From the NCBI RefSeq assembly GCF_000320505.1, contig NZ_BAGX02000020.1:315908-379907 (forward strand): DNA of 64,000 nucleotides, given 5' to 3'. Origin of the DNA: Methanobrevibacter boviskoreani JH1 (GTDB taxonomy: Archaea; Methanobacteriota; Methanobacteria; Methanobacteriales; Methanobacteriaceae). The notes below the pieces were generated by a model. That model made no database searches. It saw nothing but the letters and a program-made list of their open reading frames with translations, and was not told the DNA's origin. Numbering within the stretch: position 1 is the first letter of the stretch; each line of letters starts with the position of its first letter. Position numbers and translations under genes: made by a program. Positions 26,610-36,492 of the stretch are shown piece after piece.

Positions 26610-28016
26610 ATGAATATAGTATTATCTGGAACCGGTAGTGCAGTTGGAAAAACTACCATTGCAACAGGGATTATGGGTGCTTTATCAAAGGAACATAAGA
26701 TTCAGCCTTTTAAGGTAGGTCCTGATTTTATAGACCCCTCATATCATACACTTGCAACTGGAAACTATTCAAGAAATCTTGACTCTTTCTTTATGAATGA
26801 TTATCAGATTAATCATTGTTATAAAAGGGCATTGGATATTTCCAATTCTAAAATTGGTATTATTGAGGGAGTAAGAGGTTTATATGAAGGTATAGGTCCT
26901 ATAGGGGATGTGGGAAATACTGCATCTATTGCTAAATCTTTAAATGCGCCTATTGTTTTGATTATAGATTCTAGAAGTTTGGTTAAAAGTGCCTCTGCTC
27001 TAGTTTTAGGTTTTAAGCAATTAGACCCTGAACTTAATATTCAAGGGGTAATATTAAACAAGGTTAAGGGTAAAAAACACTATCTTAAAACTAAAGAGGG
27101 TATTGAGACATTAACTGACACTAAGGTTATTGGCGGTATCCCTAGAAACGAGGATATTGAGGTAATGCAACGCCATCTAGGTCTGGTTCCAGCTTTGGAA
27201 AAGGATAACATTAGGAACAATATTAATAAATGGGTGGAAACCGTAGAGGAATATATTGATTTAGACGCTTTGTTGGAAATCATGGGGGACTATTCCTCTG
27301 ATTCAAATAAATCTATTAAACAACGGTCTAAACCTTCAATACCTTATGGGGAACCTTTTAGAAAGGAAGATTCAAATGAACTTTGGAAGGCTGGGAATAA
27401 ACAACCTATAAAAATCGCAGTTGCCCGTGATGAGGTATTTTCTTTCTATTATCAAGAGAATTTGGAGGCTTTAGAAGATAATGGAGCTAAAATTATAGAG
27501 TTCAGTCCTTTTAAGGATGAGGAATTGCCTGATGCCGACGGTTTATATGTAGGTGGAGGATATCCTGAATTGTTTATTAAGGAACTTGAGGAAAACTCAT
27601 CTATGAGACAATCCATATATAACTTCTACAATGACGGTGGCAAAATCTATGGGGAATGTGGAGGCTTAATCTATCTTTCAAAATCAATAGACGGCAAGAA
27701 AATGTGTAACATTCTACCATATACCTCACAGATGAATAAAAGAGTCCAGGGATTGTCCTATACCATAGCAGAATCCAAGGAAGATAATGTCATTGCTAAA
27801 AAGGGAGAGCTTATTAGAGGTCATGAATTCCATTATACCTCAATAAATACTGATGACAGTACCAGATTCGGATTAGACGTTAAAAGGGGTCGTGGAATTA
27901 CAGGCTCTGAAGATGGAATCCTACAGGATAATATCTTAGCAAGCTACATTCATGTCCATGCCTGCTCCCATCCGAATTTCGCATATAACTTTACCCAGTA
28001 TATTAATGAACACTAA
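26610..28016 (+). CDS. cfbB: Ni-sirohydrochlorin a,c-diamide synthase (or cobyrinate a,c-diamide synthase)
   Basis: Amidates the a and c acetate side chains of a tetrapyrrole, using glutamine and ATP: Ni-sirohydrochlorin in coenzyme F430 synthesis, cobyrinate in cobamide synthesis. The P-loop [10 protein letters not shown] (residues 7-16), [12 protein letters not shown] and [11 protein letters not shown] mark the CobB/CbiA synthetase half. The glutaminase half starts near 265 with VGGGYPELF, the nucleophile Cys in [12 protein letters not shown] and the late His in [11 protein letters not shown]. 468 aa is normal. In a methanogen CfbB is the likelier role, and enzymes of this group may act in both pathways. 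A TATA-like stretch about 20 bases upstream suggests a short or absent leader. Confidence 0.85.
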   Translation: MNIVLSGTGSAVGKTTIATGIMGALSKEHKIQPFKVGPDFIDPSYHTLATGNYSRNLDSFFMNDYQINHCYKRALDISNSKIGIIEGVRGLYEGIGPIGDVGNTASIAKSLNAPIVLIIDSRSLVKSASALVLGFKQLDPELNIQGVILNKVKGKKHYLKTKEGIETLTDTKVIGGIPRNEDIEVMQRHLGLVPALEKDNIRNNINKWVETVEEYIDLDALLEIMGDYSSDSNKSIKQRSKPSIPYGEPFRKEDSNELWKAGNKQPIKIAVARDEVFSFYYQENLEALEDNGAKIIEFSPFKDEELPDADGLYVGGGYPELFIKELEENSSMRQSIYNFYNDGGKIYGECGGLIYLSKSIDGKKMCNILPYTSQMNKRVQGLSYTIAESKEDNVIAKKGELIRGHEFHYTSINTDDSTRFGLDVKRGRGITGSEDGILQDNILASYIHVHACSHPNFAYNFTQYINEH

Positions 28017-28092
28017 GGGATAGTTTTACTTTAATTCTTTATTTAAATTAAATAGATTATTTTATGAATTATAAATTAGACTAAGGGATATT

Positions 28093-29277
28093 ATGAGATA
28101 TAGAGAAATAGATTGGTTCAATCCTTACATTTTAATACTGTTATTAATATTGTTTGTTTTAATATCCTTACCAATCCATTTTAAATCAAGGCCTCTTCTT
28201 CCATTTCCCTCAGGTCAATTATTTTTATATATTCTAATAGGCATGATTTTTCTATCATTAGGTATAGAATCCTCAATTTATATTCTTAAAAAATCAAAAA
28301 CATTAAAAAATATTAAAAAACGATCAAGTGATGTATATTCTAAGGATGACAATACCAAAAATTTAACTGATTATAGAATATCTTTAAAAGAGCTTCCATT
28401 ATTTGGAAATTATTTAAGAATTGAATCAGTTCTTATTGTACTAATTCTTTTTAGCCTGGTCTTACAGTTGATCAATTTTTATAATTTAGGAGGTATACCA
28501 TTATTCAGCGGATACCTTAAAAGTAAAGCTGCAACCAGGATTTGGTTCTTATCTTTTATGTTATTTCTACCTTCCATTAACATTTTACTTTCAAAATACA
28601 ATAGGAAAACTCATTATGTCCTATTGTTCTTGGGACTTCTATGTTTTGCCCTAACAGGTTATAGGACAACTCCTATTGCAATATTACTCTCAAGCTTCAT
28701 AACAATATTCTATACCCGCAATATTTCAAGAAAAACCAAGATATTATTTGTTGCATTGATAATTGTTTTACTTTTGGCCATCGGTTTTATTGCCGTTAGA
28801 TCAATAGAATGGCAGCATTGGACATTAAATCCCCTGGAGTTAATATCTTACAGGGCGGCCTTTACCCTAAATGTTCTGGATAGAATCACATATCACCAGG
28901 CCATTACCGGTGGAAATCTATTATACTCCACTTTAACAGGTTATTTCACCTCAACTGATCCACGTGTATTGGTAGGTGAGGCTGTTCTTTTAAAACATCA
29001 TTCCATTACCTCCACCATATTTGGTCCTGTGCTATTGGACTTTGGTGCTATTGGAATGATTATCCAAATGTTTCTAATGGGTTTTGTCCTTGGAACACTA
29101 CACATATTACAGAAATACAATCATGGGGTATGCACAGCTTTCTATTCAATCATATTGGCCCAAAGCATCATATGGTTGGAGACAGGTCCAACTGATTTAA
29201 TAGTCTTCATATTCTATATAATCGGTATTTTATTGATTGTATATAACCTAAATATTATTCATAAACAAAACAATTAA
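28093..29277 (+). CDS. Multi-spanning membrane protein, probable oligosaccharide repeat-unit polymerase
   Basis: A 394-aa integral membrane protein with about ten hydrophobic helices, starting with YILILLLILFVLISL. It has the Wzy-like layout of helices with a long loop after the central GFIAVRSIEWQHWTLNPLELISYRAAFTLNVLDRIT segment, and conserved-looking charged motifs LTGYRTTPIAILLSSF and STDPRVLVGEAVL. This resembles archaeal oligosaccharide repeat-unit polymerases of Methanobacteriales surface glycan clusters. An exact role is inferred. GGGATATT serves as weak ribosome site before ATG 28093. It is followed by a GT-B-like gene on the same strand. Confidence 0.55.
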   Translation: MRYREIDWFNPYILILLLILFVLISLPIHFKSRPLLPFPSGQLFLYILIGMIFLSLGIESSIYILKKSKTLKNIKKRSSDVYSKDDNTKNLTDYRISLKELPLFGNYLRIESVLIVLILFSLVLQLINFYNLGGIPLFSGYLKSKAATRIWFLSFMLFLPSINILLSKYNRKTHYVLLFLGLLCFALTGYRTTPIAILLSSFITIFYTRNISRKTKILFVALIIVLLLAIGFIAVRSIEWQHWTLNPLELISYRAAFTLNVLDRITYHQAITGGNLLYSTLTGYFTSTDPRVLVGEAVLLKHHSITSTIFGPVLLDFGAIGMIIQMFLMGFVLGTLHILQKYNHGVCTAFYSIILAQSIIWLETGPTDLIVFIFYIIGILLIVYNLNIIHKQNN

Positions 29278-29440
29278 CTTTTCATTTTTTTTAATATTTT
29301 ATTTAATATTTCCCTTTCAATGATTAAAGATTTATAAAATGTACTTTTTGACAAATGGCTTTAATTTAAATATTTAGTCATATAAACTATTCTATGTTAA
29401 ATATTATATCAATTAAAAAATTCAAGATTGGCGGTTTTTA

Positions 29441-31018
29441 ATGGTAGATTCCAAGAATTCAAAAGATATATCTAAAAAATACAATAAAAATAATTCAGTT
29501 GAATCATTATTATCTGAGATAGGAATGGATGCTGATGAGTTTAAAAAAGAGTTTGGAGTATCTGTTGATGAATTTGATGATGATATAGGCGAGTCAGTAT
29601 ATCAATTGTTGGATGAGCTGGATCTTTTAGATGAGGAGTATAAGGACAATCAAGTGGAACGTGCTAATACATCTGGTTTCAGTTTAAACTCAAATAAAGT
29701 GGAAGACTTTAATCTTGAGGATGCCGATGAGGATTCAGATGATGAGTATCACTCACAGATTAAAAAAATTGAAAGACAAATTCAGGATAACCTAAATGAT
29801 GAGGAATCTATCTCAGGCGGAATCAAAACCGTCCGTGACTTTTTTGAAGAGAATAAATATGTAAGTCAAAATGATAACGATATTGATGAGGTAAGAACCA
29901 TTGCATTCGCATGTGAGATAGCACCTGCAAAAACCATTATTCCCGTAATTAAACTCTTAAAAAAATTGGAAAGTGAAGGTAAATTACATTGGAAAACCAC
30001 AAGAATTATAGGACTTGCTCATGGTAAAGGTGTTGATGAGTTACTTAATCAATACTGTGATGTAGTATATTATATAGGTCAAGGTAGAAGTGCCAACCAA
30101 TCAGATTCTGGAAGATTCCAGTTAGCTAGTTTGATTTTAAGGGACATCTATAAAGCAACCAGGGCCATGATTGGAGAGCAAATAGATTTACTTGTAACCT
30201 GTGGTAATGCAGGGGATGTCAGAAAATCAATTTCCGCCGCAAAATTACTTAGAACGCCTGTCCTACATATTGAGCAGGATATCTACAATCCAATTGAAAT
30301 CATATCCCAGGCTAATTTAATCACTGTTCCATCAAAGGATTATGAATACTATCTTAAAATACAGTATGGTCTTAGGAATGTAGTTAACATTGGTGGATAT
30401 CCAATGGCAGCATATGTTGATAACGAGATTAAAAATAACAAACTAGTTTCTAAAGAAGAAATTACAGAAAAATATGGATTTGAACATTATATTCTAGTTT
30501 TATTAGGTGGGGACCTTAAAAAGGAAGATTTAACTGATTTGATTCCACTTATTGATGGCTTTGACTATCCAACATTAATCGCCCCTTACAGATTTGATAA
30601 GGGATATGTTGAAGATTTATCAAAGTCTAGTAAGGTTAAGATTCTGGATAACTATGTGGATATTCTAAGTTTAACAAACTCTGCAGATGCTTTAATCTAT
30701 GGTGCAGGTATGGGAATGACAATAGAGGCCGGTGTATTAAAGGTTCCTTCTGTAAAGATTTATGGTTATCATGTATTCCATAGTAGTATAAATCTGGCTA
30801 AGGAATTGAACATTCCAATCGTTCAGATATGGGATATTCCAAGGGCTTTAAGAAAACTCTATCCTCCAACAGGAGACATTGTTAAGGATGGGCAGGAGGC
30901 TATCTATAACATTGTAAGATTGATTAATAATTTTGATTACTCCCTTAAGAAAGGTAATATTAGAAGTACATTCAAGATATGGAGAGCAAGATCTAAATTT
31001 AGAAAAAGCCATAAATAA
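29441..31018 (+). CDS. GT-B-fold protein resembling MurG/UDP-GlcNAc 2-epimerase, with acidic N-terminal extension
   Basis: Residues about 1-150 are highly acidic and low in complexity (EDADEDSDDEYHSQ, many Asp/Glu/Asn) with a helical end. The remaining about 375 residues have a two-domain Rossmann layout: AFACEIAPAKTIIPVIKLLKK, IGLAHGKGVDELL, LVTCGNAGDVRKSISAAKLL, VLLGGDLKKEDL and YGAGMGMTIEAGVLKVPSVKIYGYH, the last like the nucleotide-sugar site of MurG-type transferases. I cannot assign a substrate. In Methanobacteriales a role in pseudomurein or surface glycan assembly is plausible. Same strand as the putative polymerase 163 bases upstream. Confidence 0.55.
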   Translation: MVDSKNSKDISKKYNKNNSVESLLSEIGMDADEFKKEFGVSVDEFDDDIGESVYQLLDELDLLDEEYKDNQVERANTSGFSLNSNKVEDFNLEDADEDSDDEYHSQIKKIERQIQDNLNDEESISGGIKTVRDFFEENKYVSQNDNDIDEVRTIAFACEIAPAKTIIPVIKLLKKLESEGKLHWKTTRIIGLAHGKGVDELLNQYCDVVYYIGQGRSANQSDSGRFQLASLILRDIYKATRAMIGEQIDLLVTCGNAGDVRKSISAAKLLRTPVLHIEQDIYNPIEIISQANLITVPSKDYEYYLKIQYGLRNVVNIGGYPMAAYVDNEIKNNKLVSKEEITEKYGFEHYILVLLGGDLKKEDLTDLIPLIDGFDYPTLIAPYRFDKGYVEDLSKSSKVKILDNYVDILSLTNSADALIYGAGMGMTIEAGVLKVPSVKIYGYHVFHSSINLAKELNIPIVQIWDIPRALRKLYPPTGDIVKDGQEAIYNIVRLINNFDYSLKKGNIRSTFKIWRARSKFRKSHK

Positions 31019-31398
31019 TTTAAAGTTATTTTTAATTTTGATAGGCCCTGTCAATTTTTTTATATTAATTTTAGACTAATTTTTTAATAAAGTATTACTT
31101 CCTTATCTTGTTTAATAAAAGTATTTTACTGTAATTTTTTTTATTATTTTAATATCATTCTAATCAAAGCGAACTTTTTTTATTCATATTATAAAATATT
31201 ATTTGATTCCTATTCTATTAAAAAACAATTTTAAACAACTTTCACATCTTTAATATATTTAATGCCAGCTATTTTTTTAAATCAATCCTCTAATATCCTT
31301 TTTTATTTTGATTTTTAATTATACTATATAAATTTTTCGTTTTTAATAGTATCAAAAGGTCTTTATAAGTAATACTATAAATTATTACTTGTGATATT
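31019..31398. other. Intergenic region holding the mtd promoter
   Basis: 380 AT-rich bases without coding potential. The right end contains the mtd core promoter. Nothing else was recognised. Confidence 0.5.
31361..31373 (+). promoter_or_regulatory. Core promoter of mtd (TATA box)
   Basis: CTTTATAAGTAAT lies 26-38 bases before the start codon, giving a leader of about 10 bases that holds the GTGAT ribosome site. The same 13 bases occur before ilvC (62424-62436), another gene with optimised codons. Confidence 0.6.
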
Positions 31399-32229
31399 AT
31401 GGTTGTAAAAATTGGAATTGTAAAAAGTGGAAATATTGGTGCTTCACCAGTATTAGAATTATTATTAGATGAAAGAGCAGACAGACCTAACATTGATGTT
31501 AGAGTATTTACTTCTGGTGCTAAAATGAACCCAGAACAAGTAGAAGATGTAGTACCAAAAGTCAAAGATTTCGATCCTGACTTTGTAATGTTCTCAAGTC
31601 CTAACCCAACCGCACCAGGTCCTGCAAAAGCAAGAGAACTCTTATCCGAAATGGATGTTCCTGCATTCATCATTGGTGATGCTCCAGGAAAACGTGCTAA
31701 AGACGAAATGGATGAACAAGGTATTGGTTACATCATTGTTGAAGCTGATTCAATGATTGGTGCAAGAAGAGAATGGTTAGACCCTACTGAAATGTCCGTA
31801 TTCAACTCAGATCTTATTAAAGTATTAGCATGTACTGGTGCTTACAGATTAATCCAAAACACTATCGACGGAGTAATCGCACAAGCTGATGCTGGAGAAG
31901 AAATTGAATTACCAAAACTTGTTATTAATGCTCAAAAAGCTGTAGATGCAGCTGGATTTACCAGTCCATATGCAAAAGCAAAAGCATATGCTGCATATGA
32001 AATGTGTGCTAAAGTAGCAGACCTTGATATGAAAGGTTGTTTCATGATGAAAAACTATGAAGAATTCTTACCTGTAGTAGCTGCTGCACACGAAATGGCT
32101 TCTGCTGCTGCTCAATTAGCTACTGAAGCAAGAGAAATTGAAAAAGCAAATGATACTGTATTAAGAACCCCACACATGAGTGACGGTTCCACAGGTAAAA
32201 AAGTTAACTTAATTTCAAAACCAGAATAA
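31399..32229 (+). CDS. mtd: F420-dependent methylene-tetrahydromethanopterin dehydrogenase
   Basis: Catalyses reversible reduction of methenyl-H4MPT to methylene-H4MPT with reduced F420, a central step of CO2-to-methane metabolism in the cytoplasm. The sequence is a clear Mtd: KIGIVKSGNIGASPVLELLLDERADR at the start, then FMFSSPNPTAPGPAKARELL, FIIGDAPGKR, EADSMIGARREWLDPTEM and the C-terminal RTPHMSDG. 276 aa, as in other methanogens. Codons are strongly optimised, indicating high expression. It is a stand-alone gene with its own TATA box and a long hairpin terminator starting at the stop codon. Confidence 0.98.
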   Translation: MVVKIGIVKSGNIGASPVLELLLDERADRPNIDVRVFTSGAKMNPEQVEDVVPKVKDFDPDFVMFSSPNPTAPGPAKARELLSEMDVPAFIIGDAPGKRAKDEMDEQGIGYIIVEADSMIGARREWLDPTEMSVFNSDLIKVLACTGAYRLIQNTIDGVIAQADAGEEIELPKLVINAQKAVDAAGFTSPYAKAKAYAAYEMCAKVADLDMKGCFMMKNYEEFLPVVAAAHEMASAAAQLATEAREIEKANDTVLRTPHMSDGSTGKKVNLISKPE

Positions 32230-32296
32230 ATCTAATAGATAAATAAGTAGTATTTCACTACTTATTATCATCTTTCTATTAGATTCCACTTTTTTA
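32229..32296 (+). terminator. Nested hairpin terminator of mtd
   Basis: The outer stem AATCTAATAGA (32229-32239) pairs with TCTATTAGATT (32275-32285), 11 bp. The inner stem AATAAGTAGT (32242-32251) pairs with ACTACTTATT (32257-32266), 10 bp with a 5-base loop. A T6 run follows at about 32291. The outer stem starts on the last base of the mtd stop codon. Confidence 0.72.
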
Positions 32297-32353
32297 AAAT
32301 CATTTAATTTATTTACTTAGTCTATACTTTTCTAGTTTTACTTATTTTATTCG

Positions 32354-32562
32354 TTTTTAGTTGTTATTCTGTTTTATTAGCTATTTCTATTGGTTTTATT
32401 AATTGTTTATTGAAATTAGATTTTTTTATTTAGTTTTTTATTTATTTTATTAGTTTTCACTGTTTCTTCCATATGATATTGGCTTTTTAAGTTTTTTAGT
32501 TGTTATTCTGTTTTATTAGCTATTTCTATTGGTTTTATTAATTGTTTATTGAAATTAGATTT
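32354..32562. repeat. 70-bp perfect direct repeat
   Basis: Bases 32354-32423 are repeated without a mismatch at 32493-32562 (offset 139), between mtd and hisB. The unit contains CTGTTTTATTAGCTATTTC and GGTTTTATTAATTG. A degenerate relative (TCTATTCTGTTTTAACTATT) lies near 50487 after argS. Identity at full length in an otherwise decaying intergenic region indicates recent duplication or conversion. Confidence 0.85.
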
Positions 32563-32706
32563 CTAGATTTACTTATCCTTACAGTATTTTATTGGATATC
32601 TAGTTAAATCAAATAAGAAGATTCCATTAAAAAAACGGTTTATAAAAAAGTCAAAATTAAAATAATATATAAGGGTATAAAAAAGAGTAAAAAAAAGAAA
32701 AAGGGA

Positions 32707-33285
32707 TTATAAAACTCCTTTTGTACTTGGAATCTTATCGTGTTCTATTTTTGATGCTTCTTTAAGAGTTTTTGCAAATGCTTTAAAGAGGGCTTCGGCT
32801 TTATGATGATCATTTGAACCTTTGGCCTTTCCATAGAAGTTTAATTTCGCTGAATTTGCAAATGATTCAAAGAAATGTATGATATTGTCGCTTGTGATAT
32901 CTCCTATTTTATCATTTTTGAATTGAACATCTAAGTTACAATAACTACGTCCACTAATGTCTATTGCAACTAGAGCTATTGAATCATCCATAGGTACTAT
33001 TCCGTCAGACATTCTTTTAATACCTTTTTTATCACCTATGGCCTCTAGAAAAGCCTCACCTAATACAATTCCAACATCTTCTACAGTGTGATGATCATCT
33101 ACTTCAATATCCCCTTTAGCTTTAATATTCAAATCAATAAAACTATGACGTGAAAATGATTCTAACATGTGATTTAAGAAGTGGATTCCCGTATCAATAT
33201 TATAGTTACCTTCTCCATCAATATTTATTTCAAGTGTAATATCTGTCTCAGATGTTTTTCTTGAAATTTTAGCTTTTCTCTCCAT
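32707..33285 (-). CDS. hisB: Imidazoleglycerol-phosphate dehydratase
   Basis: Dehydrates imidazole glycerol phosphate to imidazole acetol phosphate, the sixth step of histidine synthesis. Two duplicated metal-binding motifs are seen: [15 protein letters not shown] and [18 protein letters not shown] in the first half, [31 protein letters not shown] in the second. 192 aa, the monofunctional size. I start at ATG 33285; the upstream GTG 33294 and ATG 33291 overlap the GTGAT that looks like the ribosome site. It is the last gene of a minus-strand group after the ferredoxin and ModE-type genes. The other his genes are not nearby. Confidence 0.95.
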   Translation of the reverse strand: MERKAKISRKTSETDITLEINIDGEGNYNIDTGIHFLNHMLESFSRHSFIDLNIKAKGDIEVDDHHTVEDVGIVLGEAFLEAIGDKKGIKRMSDGIVPMDDSIALVAIDISGRSYCNLDVQFKNDKIGDITSDNIIHFFESFANSAKLNFYGKAKGSNDHHKAEALFKAFAKTLKEASKIEHDKIPSTKGVL

Positions 33286-33330
33286 TAACATCACTTTAAC
33301 TTTTATTAAAATAAAATAATCCTTGATAAT

Positions 33331-33540
33331 CTATTCATTTAACCAGGATCTATGAACTCTAATAGCATCTCTGCGGCATTTCATTTCACATAACATACAA
33401 ACATGACAATATTGTAAGTTTGATGCATGCGCAATCTTATCTATTTTCCAAATTTTCCTACCTTTTGGACAAACTTCTTGGCAGTTTCCACATCCGTTGC
33501 ATCTATTTTCATCTACTGTTATATGTATAATATGGAACAC
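33331..33540 (-). CDS. Small 2x[4Fe-4S] ferredoxin-like protein
   Basis: 69 aa with two cluster motifs: CNGCGNCQEVCPKG (about 14-27) and CHVCMLCEMKCRRD (about 45-58). The second lacks the usual proline after the fourth Cys. It should be an electron carrier or a cluster-bearing subunit. It begins 10 bases after the ModE-type regulator gene and is almost surely in the same transcript, which links it to molybdate or tungstate-dependent enzymes such as formylmethanofuran or formate dehydrogenase; this link is inference. Confidence 0.85.
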   Translation of the reverse strand: MFHIIHITVDENRCNGCGNCQEVCPKGRKIWKIDKIAHASNLQYCHVCMLCEMKCRRDAIRVHRSWLNE

Positions 33541-33550
33541 CCCATCTTTG

Positions 33551-34243
33551 TTATAATTTTAAAGTTGCAATAGAAACAGCTTTAAATCCAATATATACTT
33601 CTTTTCCAATGGTTAATTTTAAATCGTTAGATGCGGAAACTGTAATATCTGCACAGATTTCAATTCCATCTACATCTACTTTAAGTCTAATCATCTCATT
33701 TTCCAATTTCATTTCAATGATTTTACCTTTTAAAACATTACGAATACTAGATTCTTGAGGTTCTAACATAATAAAAATATTGTCATAACTGATTAAAGCA
33801 AGAATCTTATCTCCTACTTTATATTCCTCATGTAAAGGAATGGTTAACTCAGTATTTTTCATTTGTATTTTCATTACACCTTTAGGTTCATCTATTTCAA
33901 GAACAGTAGCCTCGATTTCATTTACATCACGATGAAGTTCCATAATGGCATTGATTTTTTTACATTCTTTTAGAATCATTTTACCTTCATCGGTTAAGGT
34001 GGTACTACCTCCACCACCTTTTCCACCTTTATTAGTGCTTACAATTGCTATGTCTAAACCTTTTTCAATCTTATCAATATAATTTAATGCGGTTCTGTAA
34101 GATACATCTGTAAGCTTTGCAGCTTTTGTGATGGAATTAGTGGTATTAATATTTTTTAAAAGATTAAATTTCTTTTCATCTAGTAAAAATGTTTTACCAT
34201 CTAGGTTTATCTTATATTCTACTCCGGCTGTTACTTCTGTCAT
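33551..34243 (-). CDS. modE: ModE-type molybdate/tungstate-responsive regulator
   Basis: The N-terminal winged-helix of the ModE/LysR kind covers about residues 1-115: FNLLKNINTTNSITKAAKLTDVSYRTALNYIDKIE, then the Gly-rich wing NKGGKGGGGSTTLTDEGKMIL. Two Mop/TOBE oxyanion-binding modules follow (about 122-182 and 165-230: EATVLEIDEPKGVMKIQM and VLKGKIIEMKLENEMIRLKVDVDG). The 230-aa length matches ModE. It probably senses molybdate or tungstate and controls Mo/W enzymes or transporters. The ferredoxin gene lies 10 bases downstream. Confidence 0.87.
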   Translation of the reverse strand: MTEVTAGVEYKINLDGKTFLLDEKKFNLLKNINTTNSITKAAKLTDVSYRTALNYIDKIEKGLDIAIVSTNKGGKGGGGSTTLTDEGKMILKECKKINAIMELHRDVNEIEATVLEIDEPKGVMKIQMKNTELTIPLHEEYKVGDKILALISYDNIFIMLEPQESSIRNVLKGKIIEMKLENEMIRLKVDVDGIEICADITVSASNDLKLTIGKEVYIGFKAVSIATLKL

Positions 34244-34748
34244 AAAAATTACCTACCCTAAAAAATATTATATCTATTTATATTTTTTCTAATTAAAATA
34301 TTTTTATTTTATAATCCTGGGATAGGATTTTATTAGAATATTATCTTAATATGATATTTTTAATAGGAATTTATTTTTAATTTATAATGGTTTTATTTAT
34401 TTTTAAGCAATTTTGAAATCTTAAAATAATATGCTGAGTTTTAACTTTAAGAGTATTTTTTTATTGAAATTAGTTATAGTTTGAATAATTTTTAAAAAAG
34501 CTTTACTTAAAGTCAGTTAAGATATTAGGTTTTTACAAAAATAGTTTTATATTGGCTTTTAATCAGTCATTTTTAACTTAAAAAATAGTTTTATATTGAT
34601 CTTAATCATACTTCATTTAAAAGGTTATTTTACTGGTATACAATTATTATTTTCACCTTTTTTAATCTAATTTTTAATTAAAAATAGTTCTGATTATTTA
34701 AAGATTTAAAAAAAGTTTTAGTAAAGATTAAAATCTCTACTTTAAAAA
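34244..34748. other. Intergenic region with a short degenerate repeat, no gene
   Basis: 505 AT-rich bases. AAAATAGTTTTATATTGG at about 34538 and AAAATAGTTTTATATTGA at about 34582 are direct repeats 45 bases apart, each followed by a similar CTTAATCA-containing stretch. No ORF or structured RNA was recognised. Confidence 0.45.
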
Positions 34749-36317
34749 TTAGTTCTTGCTTATTCCATTCTCTTCAATAAATCTAACGATTTTTAGATAA
34801 ACTCCTTTAAGGGGACCTAATTTATTTTGCAGATTTTTCATTTGTTCAATATCCTCTGTTTCAAATATTTTAAGAATTACTAAAGCCAGTATATAGACTA
34901 TAGGACTTACAACTATTCCAAGTACTAAACCATATGGATTATTCGGAATAAATAGAATTGCTAATCCCATGATTAAAGACGCAAAAATTACCTTCATTAT
35001 TTTTCCATGTTGAATTTTGGCTTTTGTGACTCTAAATGTTATATAAACTGTCGGAATCATTAATATAAATGTTGCAAGAGTTGTAGCTAATGCCCCTCCA
35101 GCTATACCATATTCTTGTATTAAAAACCAATTTAATATTGCATTTAATCCAGATCCACATAATAGAATATACATTGAGATTCTAGGATATCCTATTCCCT
35201 GAATTATACTGTTTGAAACTGCATATATGGAATAAAAGGTCATACCAAGTACAAGTATGGATAAAGCCAGTGCCCCGGAGGTGTATGCTGGATTTGTAAA
35301 GTATACAATTCTCATAATGGACTTTGAAAATATTGCTGTAAATATACACAGTGGAGCTGTTAGAAGCAAGGAGTATTCATATGATTTGAATACATAATTA
35401 TCTAACTGTTTCTTGTTTTTGGTACTATATGCTGCAGATGCTGCAGGTAGTATTGTAGTTGCAATTGAGGTGGATACGATTAAAGGCAATCTTGCAATCG
35501 GATCTGCTGCAGTATAATAACCGATTAATGAGTCAGATAAGAAAACACCCATAATCAATGTGGATATACTGAATATAACCATTTCAGCTATTGCGGTAAT
35601 GGTTACAGGAATTGAAAATAGAACCAACTGTTTTGCAAGTTTAAGCTCATCTTTTTTAGTAAATACCCAGTTCGGATCCTCTGTTTTCTGTATATATTCT
35701 CCCATATATTTTTTATAGATATATACTCCGGATATTGAACTTGCAAAGAATCCTACTACTGAACCTAAAACCGCACCAAATGCTTGAAGTCCAATAAGTA
35801 CAAAAGCTGTTGCACATAAAATCATGAATATTTGTTCCACAGCCCTTGTTGCAACGATGTATTCCATTTTATAAACTGCCTGGAATGCGCCTCTAAACGC
35901 TCCAACAATTACACTAAAAGGAGTGATTAAACCAACAGCCTCTAAAGGTAATAATGCATTGGGGTTATGGAAAATATCGTTTGCAAGCCATGGTGCTATT
36001 AGGAATATCATCAGAAATCCCATAACCAGTCCTAAAATAATCATTATCTTTAGGGATGTTAGAATGGTCTGTCTTGCAAGATTCTTTTGGTCTGTGGCAT
36101 TATACTCTGCAACATATTTGGCAATTGCAGGTGGAAGACCTCCTGCAGCAAGTATCTGGAATATTCCTTGAAATGGAAGTGTTAAACCTAGAATACCATA
36201 CATTGCAGGTCCTAATAATGTAGCCATTAAAAAACGATAGAGGTATCCTCCTATACGAAATATTACATTACCGATTAATATAAAGAAACTACCTCTAGCT
36301 AACTTAGAATCCGCCAT
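34749..36317 (-). CDS. Polysaccharide flippase of the MOP (Wzx/RfbX) family
   Basis: A 522-aa membrane protein with about 14 helices of the oligosaccharidyl-lipid flippase type. It begins KLARGSFFILIGNVIFRIGGYLYRFLMATLLGP, the usual flippase start, and contains GLTLPFQGIFQILAAGGLPPAIAKYVAEY near residue 45-75. A cytoplasmic tail (ETEDIEQMKNLQNKLGPLKGV) follows. It probably moves lipid-linked sugar units across the membrane for the surface polymer or pseudomurein, working with the polymerase and transferases in the window. Length and start separate it from the shorter drug-type MATE proteins at 51400 and 60589. Confidence 0.85.
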   Translation of the reverse strand: MADSKLARGSFFILIGNVIFRIGGYLYRFLMATLLGPAMYGILGLTLPFQGIFQILAAGGLPPAIAKYVAEYNATDQKNLARQTILTSLKIMIILGLVMGFLMIFLIAPWLANDIFHNPNALLPLEAVGLITPFSVIVGAFRGAFQAVYKMEYIVATRAVEQIFMILCATAFVLIGLQAFGAVLGSVVGFFASSISGVYIYKKYMGEYIQKTEDPNWVFTKKDELKLAKQLVLFSIPVTITAIAEMVIFSISTLIMGVFLSDSLIGYYTAADPIARLPLIVSTSIATTILPAASAAYSTKNKKQLDNYVFKSYEYSLLLTAPLCIFTAIFSKSIMRIVYFTNPAYTSGALALSILVLGMTFYSIYAVSNSIIQGIGYPRISMYILLCGSGLNAILNWFLIQEYGIAGGALATTLATFILMIPTVYITFRVTKAKIQHGKIMKVIFASLIMGLAILFIPNNPYGLVLGIVVSPIVYILALVILKIFETEDIEQMKNLQNKLGPLKGVYLKIVRFIEENGISKN

Positions 36318-36492
36318 AATTTTACACCATAACTATCTATAAATATCTATACATATTTAAATATTTTCATAAATTTTACAATTTTTATTGATTTTGTACT
36401 TTTTTTATTTAAATTTTAGATTTTGATTAAATGAAATACAATTTTTTAATAAAAAATGAACCTTTATAAATAGTGGATTGTTATTTTTTTAA

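Noticed and set aside
26610..28016. Assigning this gene firmly to cobalamin (cbiA)
   Set aside because: Both CfbB and CbiA share the motifs; the host is a methanogen needing F430 and no cobamide cluster is adjacent, so CfbB is preferred but not exclusive.
33228..33242. TTTCAAGTGTAA inside hisB as another element copy
   Set aside because: It is within a conserved coding region and matches only 12 bases, so chance is sufficient.
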